Assembly (NCBI RefSeq): GCF_036226405.1
Contig: NZ_CP108464.1
Span: 7,812,001 to 7,876,000, forward strand
Direction: 5' to 3'
DNA: 64,000 nt
From: Streptomyces sp. NBC_01260
Lineage (GTDB): Bacteria > Actinomycetota > Actinomycetes > Streptomycetales > Streptomycetaceae
Shown: positions 8,544 to 16,863 of the stretch, in pieces
Position numbering within the stretch: position 1 is the stretch's first letter
Layout of the letters: the number at the start of each line of letters is the position of its first letter
Translations under genes and position numbers: made by a program
Notes under the pieces: generated by a model
Told to the model about the DNA's origin: nothing
Seen by the model: the letters and a program-made list of their open reading frames with translations, nothing else
Database searches by the model: none

Positions 8544-10337
8544 CTACCCGGCGACCGCGTAGGCCTGCGCGCCGCGTGGGCTGGCCGCTCCGAGCACCAG
8601 GCCGTCGCCCGTCAGGCCGGTGGCGCACACCTTGCTCAGCGAGTAGTCGGGCGCCAGCTCCACCTCGTGGCCCCGCCGCCGCAGCAGCTCCAGCTCCTCA
8701 GCCGGCCAGCCGCTCTCCAGCACCACGGTTCCGGGGCGGAACCGGCGCGGGGCGAACGACGTGGGTACGTGGTCGGTGTGGAAGGTCCGCGCCTCGACGG
8801 CCGCCTGCGGGCCCATGCCGTGGTCCACGTGGTTGAGGAAGAAGCCCAGGGTCCACTGGTCCTGCTGGTCGCCGCCGGGTGTGCCGAACGCCAGGTACGG
8901 CTGCCCGTCCCGCAGGACCATGGTCGGGCTGAGCGTGGTCCGCGGGCGCTTCCCCGGCGCCAGTGTGTTGCTGTGACCAGGCATCAGCGTCGCCATCTGG
9001 CCGCGGGTACCGAGGGGGAAGCCCAGCCCCGGTATCACCGGAGAGCTCTTGAGCCAGCCGCCGCTGGGCGTCGCCACCACCATGTTGCCCGCGGCGTCGG
9101 TGGCGGTGACGCAGCAGGTGTCGCCGGTGGCGGCGGTCAGCTTCATGATGGCCGGAATGCCCTGCTCCAGCTCACCCAGCCAGGCCGGGTCCGCCGGTGC
9201 GGCACTCTCGTCGTGCAGCGGCGGGAGCAGGGGCTCGCGCCGGTCGGGCCGGCCGGGCCGCAGCTCGACGGAGGCCTCGGACCCGATGAGCGCGCGCCGT
9301 TCGGCGGTGTACGCGGGGTCCAGCAGGGCTCGTAGCGGCACGTCAGCGTGGGCCGGGTCGCCGTACCACGCCTCGCGGTCGGCGAACGCGAGCTTGGCGG
9401 CCTCGACCACCGTGTGCACGTACGCGGCGCTGCCCGGCCCCATCCCGGCCAGGTCGAAGCCCTCCAGCAGTGCCAGTTGCTGGAGGAAGACCGGGCCCTG
9501 CGACCACGGGCCCGCCTTGTGCACCGTATGGCCCCGGTACTCCAGGCTCAGTGACCGCTCCAGCCCCGGCCGCCAGGCGGCCAGGTCCGCGCCGGTCAGT
9601 AATCCGCCGTTGCGCCGTCCGGTGGAGTCCATCTCCTCGGCCTTGGCCAGATAGGTGTCGATCGCCTCCGCCACGAAGCCGGTGTGGAACGCCTCCGTCG
9701 CCGCGTCTATCCGGCCTTCGCGGTCCCGCCCCGACGCCTGCGCCTCGCTGACGACACGCCGGAAGGTCCGGGCCAGTACGGGATTGGTGACCCGCTCCCC
9801 GGCCCGCGGGGCGACGCCCCGCCTCAGGTACGTGCGGCCCGACTCAGTCCAGGTGTCGCGGAAGAGTTCCGACAGTGCGCCGATCATGGCCGCCGCCTTG
9901 GGCAGCAGGGGGTAGCCCCGTTCCGCGTACCCGATGGCGGGCTCCAGCACGACCTCCAGGGGAAGCGTGCCGTACTCCTTCAGCAGCCGGAGCCAGGCGC
10001 CGAAGGCCCCCGGGACGACGGCCGGCAGCAGTCCGGAACCGGGGACCACGGCCAGGCCTCGCTCGGTGAAGGCGTCCACGGTCGCCGCTGCGGGCATCGG
10101 TCCCTGACCGCAGATGACGTCGACCCGGCCGGACCCGGAACGGTGGGCGAGGATGGGCACGTCACCGCCCGGCCCGTTGAGGTGCGGTTCCACCACCTGG
10201 ATGACGAAGGCGGCCGCGGCCGCGGCGTCGAAGGCGTTGCCGCCGCGATCGAACATAGACATGCCGGCGGTGGAGGCCAGCCAGTGAGTGGACGCCACGG
10301 CACCACGGGTGCCGTGCAGTTCCGGTCGGAAGAGCAC
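8544..10337 (-). CDS. tomL: TomL-like gamma-glutamyltransferase-family C-C hydrolase
   Basis: This 597-residue protein has the gamma-glutamyltranspeptidase fold. The autocleavage/nucleophile Thr is recognisable in GDTCCVTATDAAGNMV at about residue 410, and GTPGGDQQ follows in the small subunit. It has no signal peptide, unlike ordinary secreted GGT. Homologues in lincomycin, anthramycin and tomaymycin pathways (LmbA group) cleave a C-C bond to remove the oxalyl part of the DOPA-derived intermediate, leaving the short side chain on the proline ring. The start is GTG after AAAGGGA. Codon 246 is TTA (9600-9602). It lies between tomK (48 bases upstream) and tomM. Confidence 0.85.
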   Translation of the reverse strand: MLFRPELHGTRGAVASTHWLASTAGMSMFDRGGNAFDAAAAAAFVIQVVEPHLNGPGGDVPILAHRSGSGRVDVICGQGPMPAAATVDAFTERGLAVVPGSGLLPAVVPGAFGAWLRLLKEYGTLPLEVVLEPAIGYAERGYPLLPKAAAMIGALSELFRDTWTESGRTYLRRGVAPRAGERVTNPVLARTFRRVVSEAQASGRDREGRIDAATEAFHTGFVAEAIDTYLAKAEEMDSTGRRNGGLLTGADLAAWRPGLERSLSLEYRGHTVHKAGPWSQGPVFLQQLALLEGFDLAGMGPGSAAYVHTVVEAAKLAFADREAWYGDPAHADVPLRALLDPAYTAERRALIGSEASVELRPGRPDRREPLLPPLHDESAAPADPAWLGELEQGIPAIMKLTAATGDTCCVTATDAAGNMVVATPSGGWLKSSPVIPGLGFPLGTRGQMATLMPGHSNTLAPGKRPRTTLSPTMVLRDGQPYLAFGTPGGDQQDQWTLGFFLNHVDHGMGPQAAVEARTFHTDHVPTSFAPRRFRPGTVVLESGWPAEELELLRRRGHEVELAPDYSLSKVCATGLTGDGLVLGAASPRGAQAYAVAG

Positions 10338-10385
10338 GTGGGAAGTCCCTTTCTCTTCGTACGAGATCTCGGGCGAGTCCGGCGG

Positions 10386-11249
10386 TCAGGGCCGTCTCGG
10401 TGCGTTCATCAGGCCGGACGCGGTGGCGGTGACCCGGCCGTGGACCGTGGCGGCCGTGGCCCGGCCCTCCCGTACGTCCACGGTGCACGAGAGGGTGGCC
10501 GGCCGGCCCAGGCCCTCGCCCTGGAGGACCCGGTAGGTGTGGTGGCCGTCGGTGCCGGGCAACGCCTTCTCCCGGGCCAGCCAGGCGCCGAGCCCCAGGG
10601 CGGCGGAGGCGCAGGCCGGGTCTTCGGGCATGCCGTATCCGGGTGCGAACACCCGGACACGGGCGGTCCGGCTCTCGTGGTCGTACGCGACGAGCACCGC
10701 GTCGGGGCAGTCCTCCCAGACCAAGTCGGTCAGGTCGGCCCTTGCCCCGGCCAGCGCCTCCTCGCGTACCGGCAGGAAGTGGAAGGCCGGTCCGAAGCCG
10801 GTCAGGTGCGGTGTCGCGGAGAGGTCGGAGCCGGACAGGCCGCACGCCGCCAGGAGCGGGCGTGGATCCCACTCGGGCCGCAGCAGCGGCGCACCCTCGA
10901 CGGCCAGGGCGGAGCCGTCGGCCCCGGCCGTCACGGTGAGCTGCCGGCCGCCGCACTCCTGCACCGCCTCGCCGGGCGCCAGCCGTCCGGTACGGACCAG
11001 CACACTGGCCGTGCCCACCGCGCTGTGGCCCCCGAACGGCGACTCCCCGGCCGGCGTCATCACCCGGACCCGGTAGGCGGATCCCGGTAGGCCGGGCGGC
11101 AGGACGAACGCCGTCTCGGTCAGGGCGATCTCCCGGGCGACGGCGAGCATGTCCCCCTCCGAGAGCCCCTGCGCGTCGGGTACGACACCGAGGGCACAGC
11201 CGTCGAACGGGTTGCCGGTGAACATGTCGACGATCTCGTATCCGATCAT
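10386..11249 (-). CDS. tomK: TomK-like PhzF-family isomerase
   Basis: This 287-residue protein is a PhzF/diaminopimelate-epimerase-fold isomerase. It begins YEIVDMFTGNPFDGC, carries the acid-base Glu motif TETAFVLPP near residue 46, and has PFGGHSAVGTA and EDPACASAALGLGAWL in the expected places. In lincosamide/PBD pathways the homologue (LmbX group) moves double bonds in the DOPA-derived pyrroline intermediate. The ATG at 11249 follows AGGAGG and overlaps the stop of tomJ by four bases (ATGA), indicating translational coupling. Confidence 0.86.
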   Translation of the reverse strand: MIGYEIVDMFTGNPFDGCALGVVPDAQGLSEGDMLAVAREIALTETAFVLPPGLPGSAYRVRVMTPAGESPFGGHSAVGTASVLVRTGRLAPGEAVQECGGRQLTVTAGADGSALAVEGAPLLRPEWDPRPLLAACGLSGSDLSATPHLTGFGPAFHFLPVREEALAGARADLTDLVWEDCPDAVLVAYDHESRTARVRVFAPGYGMPEDPACASAALGLGAWLAREKALPGTDGHHTYRVLQGEGLGRPATLSCTVDVREGRATAATVHGRVTATASGLMNAPRRP

Positions 11250-12181
11250 CGTCCGCCTCCTGCGGTGTTCTGCCGTGCGGTGGCGCCCGTGGTCTGCGGG
11301 CGAGGGAGAAGCACCTCCTCCGCGACGGCCTCCAGCACGCGCGGATCGCCCTGGTACGGGAAGGACGCGCGCGGCCAGTGCACGACCAGGTCGGTGATGC
11401 CCAGCTCGCCGAACCGGCCCACCGCGTCCCGGTAGGACTCGACGGAGTCGAGCACTCCGCCGACCAGGGCACCGGTCAGCAGGAGCCGGTTCAGCGTGGC
11501 CGGGTCGCGTCCGACCGCGGCGCAGGCGGTGTCCAGGCGGTCCAGTTGGCGAGCGATGTCGGGCAGTGCCTTCTCGTAGGGCAGGGCGTCGAAGCGGCCC
11601 GGTGGTCCCGCGGTGACCCAGGTGTCCGCCTGCCGGGCCGCCAGCCGCATGCCGCGCGGCCCGGTCGCGGCGACGGCGAACGGCGCCCTGGGGCGCGTCA
11701 GGCACCCCGGGTTCACGGGTACGTCGCGGAAGTCGTAGTGGGTGCCCGCGTACGAGGAGACCCGGCCGGTGAGCAGCCGGTCCAGCGCCTCGACGAACTC
11801 GGCGAAGCGGTCGGCGCGTTGCCGCGGGGTGCGTTCGGTGGGGTCCACCACCCGGTCGTCCAGGCCGCCCGCCCCGGCACCCAGGCCGCAGACGAACCGG
11901 CCCCCGGCGATGTCCTCCAGCGACATCAGTTCCTTCGCCAGCGTCACCGGATGGCGGTAGGTGGGGGTGGCTACCATCGTGCCCAGCGTGATCCGCGAGG
12001 TGACGGCGGCAGCGGCGGCCAGTGTGGGCACGCAGGCGAACCAGGGCTCGTCACGCAGCCACCGCCACATCAACTGGTCGTACGTCCAGGCATGGTCGAA
12101 GCCGAGGTGCTCGGCCAGGACCCACTGTTCGCGGGCCTGCGACCAGCGCCGTTCGGGCAGGATCACCACTCCGTGACGCAT
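11246..12181 (-). CDS. tomJ: TomJ-like LLM-class F420-dependent reductase
   Basis: This 311-residue protein belongs to the luciferase-like (LLM) family, with HPVTLAKELMSLEDIAGGRF and GLGAGAG typical of F420-dependent members. In PBD and lincosamide pathways the homologue (LmbY group) reduces an imine or diene in the pyrroline ring with reduced F420. The sequence shows the fold but does not prove the cofactor. The start at 12181 follows GAGGAACG. It sits 50 bases after tomI and overlaps tomK. Confidence 0.85.
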   Translation of the reverse strand: MRHGVVILPERRWSQAREQWVLAEHLGFDHAWTYDQLMWRWLRDEPWFACVPTLAAAAAVTSRITLGTMVATPTYRHPVTLAKELMSLEDIAGGRFVCGLGAGAGGLDDRVVDPTERTPRQRADRFAEFVEALDRLLTGRVSSYAGTHYDFRDVPVNPGCLTRPRAPFAVAATGPRGMRLAARQADTWVTAGPPGRFDALPYEKALPDIARQLDRLDTACAAVGRDPATLNRLLLTGALVGGVLDSVESYRDAVGRFGELGITDLVVHWPRASFPYQGDPRVLEAVAEEVLLPRPQTTGATARQNTAGGGR

Positions 12182-12231
12182 TCGTTCCTCACTCCCTTCC
12201 GTGTCGGGCGTCTCCGTGCGGCGACGGCCGG

Positions 12232-13185
12232 TCAGGGTGCCGTGCTGTGCAGCACCTTCGGTTTGAGCTGCCGGGCCGCGACGTCGATCCGGCTCAGGGC
12301 CGCGTGGAAGCCCCTCTCGTAGCGCCGCACCTCCGCGCTCCGCAGTTCGTCGGGGAAGGCCGCGTCCTCCTCCGGCGTGAGGCCCGGGTAGAGCCCGTTG
12401 GTCGCGACGTCGAGCGAGATCGCGCGCAGCCGACTCCGTAACTGGTCGACCAGCTCCACCGCGCCGACCGGCGTCCGCAGGGTCAGGAAGTAGTGGTCGT
12501 AGAGCAGCGCCTGCGTCTCGGGGCGCGTCGGCGTGGTCTCCGTGGCGGACTCCTGCAGCAGGGACCGGCCACCGGGCACCAGCTTGGCCGCCACCCCCGC
12601 GTGCACCGTGTGGTACATCTGGACGGCGTGCTTGAACGCCTGGCCCTCGGGCGTGCCGCCCCACTCCGTCTTCTTGCCCCTCAGCAGTCCCCGTACGGGC
12701 ACGAAGTCCGGGGCCCAGGTGCCGCTGAAGCTTCGGTGCTGGAGGTACATGCTGGGCCGGATGACCGTGCCGTAGACGTCGGCCGGGCACGAGCTGGTGT
12801 AGAGCAGCATCGAGGTGTAGGCGTCGGTGAGGTCCGTCATCACGCGCAGGGACGGGGTGGGATCGGTCCGGGTGCGGGCCTGGTACAAGGCGTGCGCGGT
12901 CAGCTGCCAGACGGCGAAGGTGGCCTGGTGCCCCGTGATCCAGCGGAACCAGAAGAGCTGGTGGGAGAAGTCGGTCGTGGACAGGGGCGCACCCGTCCGC
13001 CGGCAGACCGTGCTCCGGTCCACGAGGGACTCGTCGGCCGGCAGCACGTCGGGTATGTCGTGCCCGGCCTCGGACGTCGGCGGTTCGGGCAGGGTCAGCG
13101 GTTCCAGGCCGTACGGGAAGTCCCCGAAGTCCCAGCCGTCGGGTACGGGCAGTTCGGTCACGGTGCGGTGGACACCCCTGTTCAT
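12232..13185 (-). CDS. tomI: TomI-like heme-dependent L-tyrosine 3-hydroxylase
   Basis: This 317-residue protein matches the LmbB2/SibU/Orf13 group of heme tyrosine hydroxylases, distant relatives of tryptophan 2,3-dioxygenase. Recognisable blocks are FSHQLFWFRWITGHQATF and YDHYFLTLRTPVGAVELVDQ. It converts L-tyrosine to L-DOPA, the first step to the alkylated proline unit. The start overlaps the tomH stop by four bases (ATGA), so hydroxylase and dioxygenase are coupled, as in related clusters. Codon 249 is TTA (12439-12441). No signal peptide or membrane segment is seen. Confidence 0.88.
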   Translation of the reverse strand: MNRGVHRTVTELPVPDGWDFGDFPYGLEPLTLPEPPTSEAGHDIPDVLPADESLVDRSTVCRRTGAPLSTTDFSHQLFWFRWITGHQATFAVWQLTAHALYQARTRTDPTPSLRVMTDLTDAYTSMLLYTSSCPADVYGTVIRPSMYLQHRSFSGTWAPDFVPVRGLLRGKKTEWGGTPEGQAFKHAVQMYHTVHAGVAAKLVPGGRSLLQESATETTPTRPETQALLYDHYFLTLRTPVGAVELVDQLRSRLRAISLDVATNGLYPGLTPEEDAAFPDELRSAEVRRYERGFHAALSRIDVAARQLKPKVLHSTAP

Positions 13186-13685
13186 CGGTCTCCTCCCGGC
13201 GGGACGTAGGTGAACTCGAGTTCCAGCCCGTTGACGTCCAGGACGTAGCAGCTCTGCACGCCGTCCGCGTCGGTGACGATGTCGGTGGGCCGTTCCTCGC
13301 CGGCGAAGGTGTAGCGGCCGGACTCGTACAGGTGGAACCAGCGGTCACGCCAGGCTCGGAGCTCTTCGGCCGATCCGGTGGACAGGCAGATGTGCTGGAA
13401 CTGGCGGGTGTTGCCGCCGGGGACGGCGTCGTCGTGCCCGGCGCGTTCGAAGAGGTGGAAGCGCAGCCCGGCCACCGCCAGCTCGGTCAGCCGGGTGATG
13501 CCGGGCAGACGGCTCAGAGTGAGCTCGGAGAAGGTGTCAAGGGTCCAGTTCGGCCGGCAGCCGAAGAACTCCTGGTACCAGGCGACGGAGTTGTCGAGGT
13601 CGCCCGTCTGCACCCCCACGTGGTGAAGCTCCGGTACGAGGTCGAGGCCCGTCGGTTGCTCTGTCGCGGTCTGGGTTCGAGGCAA
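13182..13685 (-). CDS. tomH: TomH-like L-DOPA 2,3-dioxygenase (VOC superfamily)
   Basis: This 167-residue single-domain vicinal-oxygen-chelate protein has metal-ligand candidates in LHHVGVQTGDL, QHICLST and LELEFTYVPP. It matches the LmbB1/SibV group, which opens the DOPA ring by extradiol cleavage so the product can cyclise to a pyrroline. The start is TTG (13683-13685), preceded by AAAGGAGC; no better in-frame start is visible. It is first in the seven-gene run tomH-I-J-K-L-M-N, and its promoter should lie in the AT-rich stretch that separates it from tomG. Confidence 0.88.
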   Translation of the reverse strand: MPRTQTATEQPTGLDLVPELHHVGVQTGDLDNSVAWYQEFFGCRPNWTLDTFSELTLSRLPGITRLTELAVAGLRFHLFERAGHDDAVPGGNTRQFQHICLSTGSAEELRAWRDRWFHLYESGRYTFAGEERPTDIVTDADGVQSCYVLDVNGLELEFTYVPPGGDR

Positions 13686-13941
13686 GGTACTGCGCTCCTT
13701 TCGTTCCGAGAGAGATCGAATCTTCTTCTTTTTCTCATTCAGGCTAGCGATTGCCCAGAAATCCGGTCAGGTAACGAAGGGGAATTCCTGGATTTTTCTG
13801 ATGTGGTGGCCGGGATGTTATGGGAAGAATTATCAGGGCAGCCCAAAGCAGCAGGTCAGACATCGGTGAAGCGTCGTCAATTCTTGTGAAATTTCCTTGA
13901 TTGCTTGCCCGGTACCATCCTTTCCGGGGAATACTGGTGTC
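13686..13941. promoter_or_regulatory. AT-rich divergent control region between tomH and tomG
   Basis: About 256 bases lie between the divergent tomH and tomG genes. The stretch is clearly richer in A and T than its surroundings, with a pyrimidine-rich tract near 13725-13740 and AT blocks near 13790 and 13890. It must hold the promoters for tomH-N and tomG. No clear operator dyad was found by eye. Confidence 0.45.
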
Positions 13942-14610
13942 ATGACACAGAATCAGTGGAGCTCAGTGGACGACTACTTCGATTCGGTTCTCGGCAACGA
14001 GGACCCCGCACTGGCGGCCGCCGCCCAGGCGCACGTCGCATTCGATCTCCCCGATATCGGGGTCTCCCGGCCCCAGGGGAAACTGCTGCACCTGCTGGCC
14101 CGTATCCAGGGTGCCGAGCGCATTCTCGAGATAGGCACCTTCGGCGGGTACAGCACCATCTGGCTCGCCCGGGCGCTGCCCCCCGGCGGGCGGCTGGTCA
14201 CCATCGAGTGGGAGCGCACGTTCGCCGAGGCCGCCGCCGGCCACCTGGAACAGGCCGGCGTCGCCGACGTCGTCGACCAGCACGTGGGCAGGGCGCTCGA
14301 TATCCTGCCCACCCTCGCGGAAGCCGGCGGCCCGCCGTTCGACCTGGTCTTCATCGACGCCAACAAGCCCGACACCGCGGAGTACTTCACCTGGGCGCTC
14401 GAACTCTCCCGCCCGGGCGGAGTGATCGTCGTCGACAACGTCGTGCTCGGCGGAGCGGTCGGCGAAGCCGGCAACCCGGACGGAGGCGTCCGGGGAATGC
14501 GGCGGTTCCACGAGATGCTGGCCGCCGAGCCCCGGGTCAGCGCCACCTCGATCCAGACGGTGGGAGGCAAGGGGTACGACGGGTTCACCCTGGCGCTGAT
14601 CCTGTCCTGA
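13942..14610 (+). CDS. tomG: TomG-like SAM-dependent O-methyltransferase
   Basis: This 222-residue protein is a caffeoyl-CoA/catechol O-methyltransferase-type enzyme. It has ILEIGTFGGYSTIWLARALP (SAM motif I, about residue 58) and LVFIDANKPDTAEYF with GGVIVVDNVVLGG (metal and SAM motifs). This type methylates vicinal diphenols with a divalent metal. It is the only methyltransferase in the cluster, matching the single ring O-methyl of tomaymycin. The ATG at 13942 is chosen over an upstream in-frame start because a GGGGA ribosome binding site precedes it and the family fold begins soon after. It ends at a hairpin shared with tomF. Confidence 0.86.
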   Translation: MTQNQWSSVDDYFDSVLGNEDPALAAAAQAHVAFDLPDIGVSRPQGKLLHLLARIQGAERILEIGTFGGYSTIWLARALPPGGRLVTIEWERTFAEAAAGHLEQAGVADVVDQHVGRALDILPTLAEAGGPPFDLVFIDANKPDTAEYFTWALELSRPGGVIVVDNVVLGGAVGEAGNPDGGVRGMRRFHEMLAAEPRVSATSIQTVGGKGYDGFTLALILS

Positions 14611-14621
14611 CGCGCCGCAGG

Positions 14622-14671
14622 GCCTTCGGGGGCGGCGGACCGGACACCGGCCGCAAGCCGCCCCCGAAGGC
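14622..14671. terminator. Hairpin terminator between tomG and tomF
   Basis: The arms GCCTTCGGGGGCGG (14622-14635) and their exact complement (14658-14671) pair as a 14-bp stem with a 22-base loop. It lies between two convergent gene ends. Confidence 0.75.
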
Positions 14672-14686
14672 GGTCCGCCCTGGTAC

Positions 14687-16261
14687 TCATGCCTGGTCGG
14701 GTCCGATCAGGTCGGGAGCGGTCCAGCCGTCCAGGTCGTACTCCGCCATGCACTCCTCCGCGAAACCCCGGTAGCCGTCGACCAGGCCGGAGGCCGTCTG
14801 GGCCATCAGGAGCTCGATGCGCACGTTCTCGTGGTTGCCCGAGTAGTTGCGCTCGTACAGTTCGTGCCGCCCCGCGAACTCCGTGCCCACCGAATCCCAG
14901 ATCAGCTTCATCAGCTTGACCCGCTCCACCGAGTCGTATCCGTTCGAACCGCGCATGTACCGGTCCAGATGCGGCCGCAGCTCGGGGTTCTGGAAATCCT
15001 TGGCGTGCGAGTTCAGATAGATGAGACCACTGCTGAGATCCTGCAAAATGATCTCGCGCACGCGCGGATATCCGATGGTCATGAACCAGCGGTACGCCAT
15101 GCCGTAGTCCAGGTTCGGGAGCAGCCCGCCGTCGTGCCACGCATTCGGGTTGTGCGCCATCGCGTCACTGAGGCCCCAGAACATGTTGCGCCAGGCGAGT
15201 ACCTCGCCGACCCGCGTCTGAATTCCCCGGAAATCCTTCGTCCCGGTCACGTCCAGTCCCTTGAGCAGCAGACCGGCCAGGAAGTCCAGCTTGACTGCGA
15301 GCCGGGTGACACCGTGGAACGTCAGCCGGTGCGTGAACCCGGACGTGTTCAGGAAGGTGCCGGCCTTCGCCGTGTCCCCGTAGATGAAGACGTTCTCCCA
15401 GGGGATCTTCACCTTGTCCAGGATGAAGACGGTGTCGTTCTCGTCCAGCCGGCTCGACAGCGGATAGTCGAACGGGCTGCCCATGCGGCTGGCGGCCAGC
15501 TCGTACGACTGACGGCAGATCAGTTTCACCCCCGGCGCTCCCATCGGCAGCGTGGCCACCAGGGCGAACTCCTTCTTCTTCACCGGCAGGCCGTAGTGCG
15601 CGACGAAGTTGAAGTGGGTCAGGGCCGACCCCGTGGCCACCACCTTCGCCCCACTGACCACGAGACCGTCGTCGCACTCCTTCTCGACGTGCACGAACAC
15701 GTCGTCGACCTCGTCCGGCGCCCGGTGGCGGTCCACCGGCGGATTGATCACCGCGTGGTTCCAGAACAGCACCCGCTCCTGCGCCTCGGCGTACCAGCGC
15801 CGGGCGTTGTCGGCGAACTCCCCGTAGTACTCCGGGTTCGCACCCAGCGTCACCAGGAAGCTCGCCTTGTAGTCCGGGCTCCGCCCCATCCAGCCGTAGG
15901 TGAGCCGGGCCCACCGGGCGATCGCGTCCCGGTCCCCGACCAGGTCCTCCACACTGCGCGGCACCCGGTAGAACTTGTGCGTGAAGCCGTCGCTGCCCGT
16001 GTCGGTGGGCGTGGTCAGCGTGTCGTGGTGCTCCGGGTCGTGCAGGGCGTCGTACAGGCGCGCCGTCATCCGCGCCGTGTTGCGGAACGCCGGGTGCTTG
16101 GTGACGTCGTCGACCCGCTCCCCGTACGCCCAGACCTCCCGGCCGTCCCGGATGCTCTCCAGATATTCGTCACCGGTCATCGGCCGGGTCACGCGGCGCG
16201 GTGCCGCGTCCGTCCGGTCGCCGGAGTCCGCCGTGCCGCTCACATCGTCCCTCTGCGTCAT
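14687..16261 (-). CDS. tomF: Oxygenase component of a two-component flavin hydroxylase (HpaB family)
   Basis: This 524-residue protein matches 4-hydroxyphenylacetate 3-monooxygenase large components. Typical blocks are [20 protein letters not shown] near the start and [14 protein letters not shown] with [20 protein letters not shown] in the core. The family uses reduced FAD delivered by a partner reductase to ortho-hydroxylate a phenol. The reductase gene lies five bases upstream. In a tomaymycin-type pathway it would install one of the two anthranilate oxygens, most likely next to an existing phenol. The E/F letters follow gene order and could be swapped in published naming. Confidence 0.85.
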   Translation of the reverse strand: MTQRDDVSGTADSGDRTDAAPRRVTRPMTGDEYLESIRDGREVWAYGERVDDVTKHPAFRNTARMTARLYDALHDPEHHDTLTTPTDTGSDGFTHKFYRVPRSVEDLVGDRDAIARWARLTYGWMGRSPDYKASFLVTLGANPEYYGEFADNARRWYAEAQERVLFWNHAVINPPVDRHRAPDEVDDVFVHVEKECDDGLVVSGAKVVATGSALTHFNFVAHYGLPVKKKEFALVATLPMGAPGVKLICRQSYELAASRMGSPFDYPLSSRLDENDTVFILDKVKIPWENVFIYGDTAKAGTFLNTSGFTHRLTFHGVTRLAVKLDFLAGLLLKGLDVTGTKDFRGIQTRVGEVLAWRNMFWGLSDAMAHNPNAWHDGGLLPNLDYGMAYRWFMTIGYPRVREIILQDLSSGLIYLNSHAKDFQNPELRPHLDRYMRGSNGYDSVERVKLMKLIWDSVGTEFAGRHELYERNYSGNHENVRIELLMAQTASGLVDGYRGFAEECMAEYDLDGWTAPDLIGPDQA

Positions 16262-16266
16262 GTGCG

Positions 16267-16863
16267 TCAGTCCCTTGTCTCGTCTGTCTCGTCGCGGGCG
16301 TGGAAGTGCTCCACCGGGTCCATGCCGTCCAGGCACAGCGACCAGGCGCCGGCGGAATCGTCCGGTGCCAGTTCCGGAAAGGCGCCGCGGTGGAACAGCA
16401 GCGGCCGTCCCGGACGGCTCTCGAACTCCTCGACGCTGCCGATGTGCAGCGTGTGGTCGCCTGCGTCGTGCACCTGCCAGGGGCGGCAGACGAGGTGGGC
16501 CACCGTGCCGGCCAGCCGCGGATGCGGTCCGCTCTCGTCCACCCACGGCACCGGGCCCGGCATCGGGCGGCCGGCGAAGTGCATGGCGAGGTCGCGCTGC
16601 GTCTCGTCGAGGATGTTGACGACGTACCCGCCGTCCTCCAGCAGCAGCACACCCGCACGGCTGCGCCGGTCCAGGGCCACCAGGGCCAGGGGCGGGTCCA
16701 GCGACACCGAGGTGAATGCGTTGACCGTCGTGCCGTGGACGATGTCACCCCGCCGGCAGGTGATCACCGTGACCCCGGTGGCGAACTGGCCCATGCAACT
16801 GCGCAGGGCGCGCGGGTCGATCGGGCGGGGCGCGGTACGCACACCTCCGTCAGGCATGTTCAT
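16267..16863 (-). CDS. tomE: Flavin reductase component (HpaC/RutF family)
   Basis: This 198-residue protein has the flavin reductase-like fold: [13 protein letters not shown] near residue 24, [19 protein letters not shown], then [14 protein letters not shown]. It would reduce FAD with NAD(P)H for the neighbouring HpaB-type oxygenase. The start at 16863 follows a GGGGG-type ribosome binding site and overlaps the end of tomD by 14 bases; an ATG at 16857 is also possible. It is cotranscribed with tomA-D and tomF by position. Confidence 0.86.
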   Translation of the reverse strand: MNMPDGGVRTAPRPIDPRALRSCMGQFATGVTVITCRRGDIVHGTTVNAFTSVSLDPPLALVALDRRSRAGVLLLEDGGYVVNILDETQRDLAMHFAGRPMPGPVPWVDESGPHPRLAGTVAHLVCRPWQVHDAGDHTLHIGSVEEFESRPGRPLLFHRGAFPELAPDDSAGAWSLCLDGMDPVEHFHARDETDETRD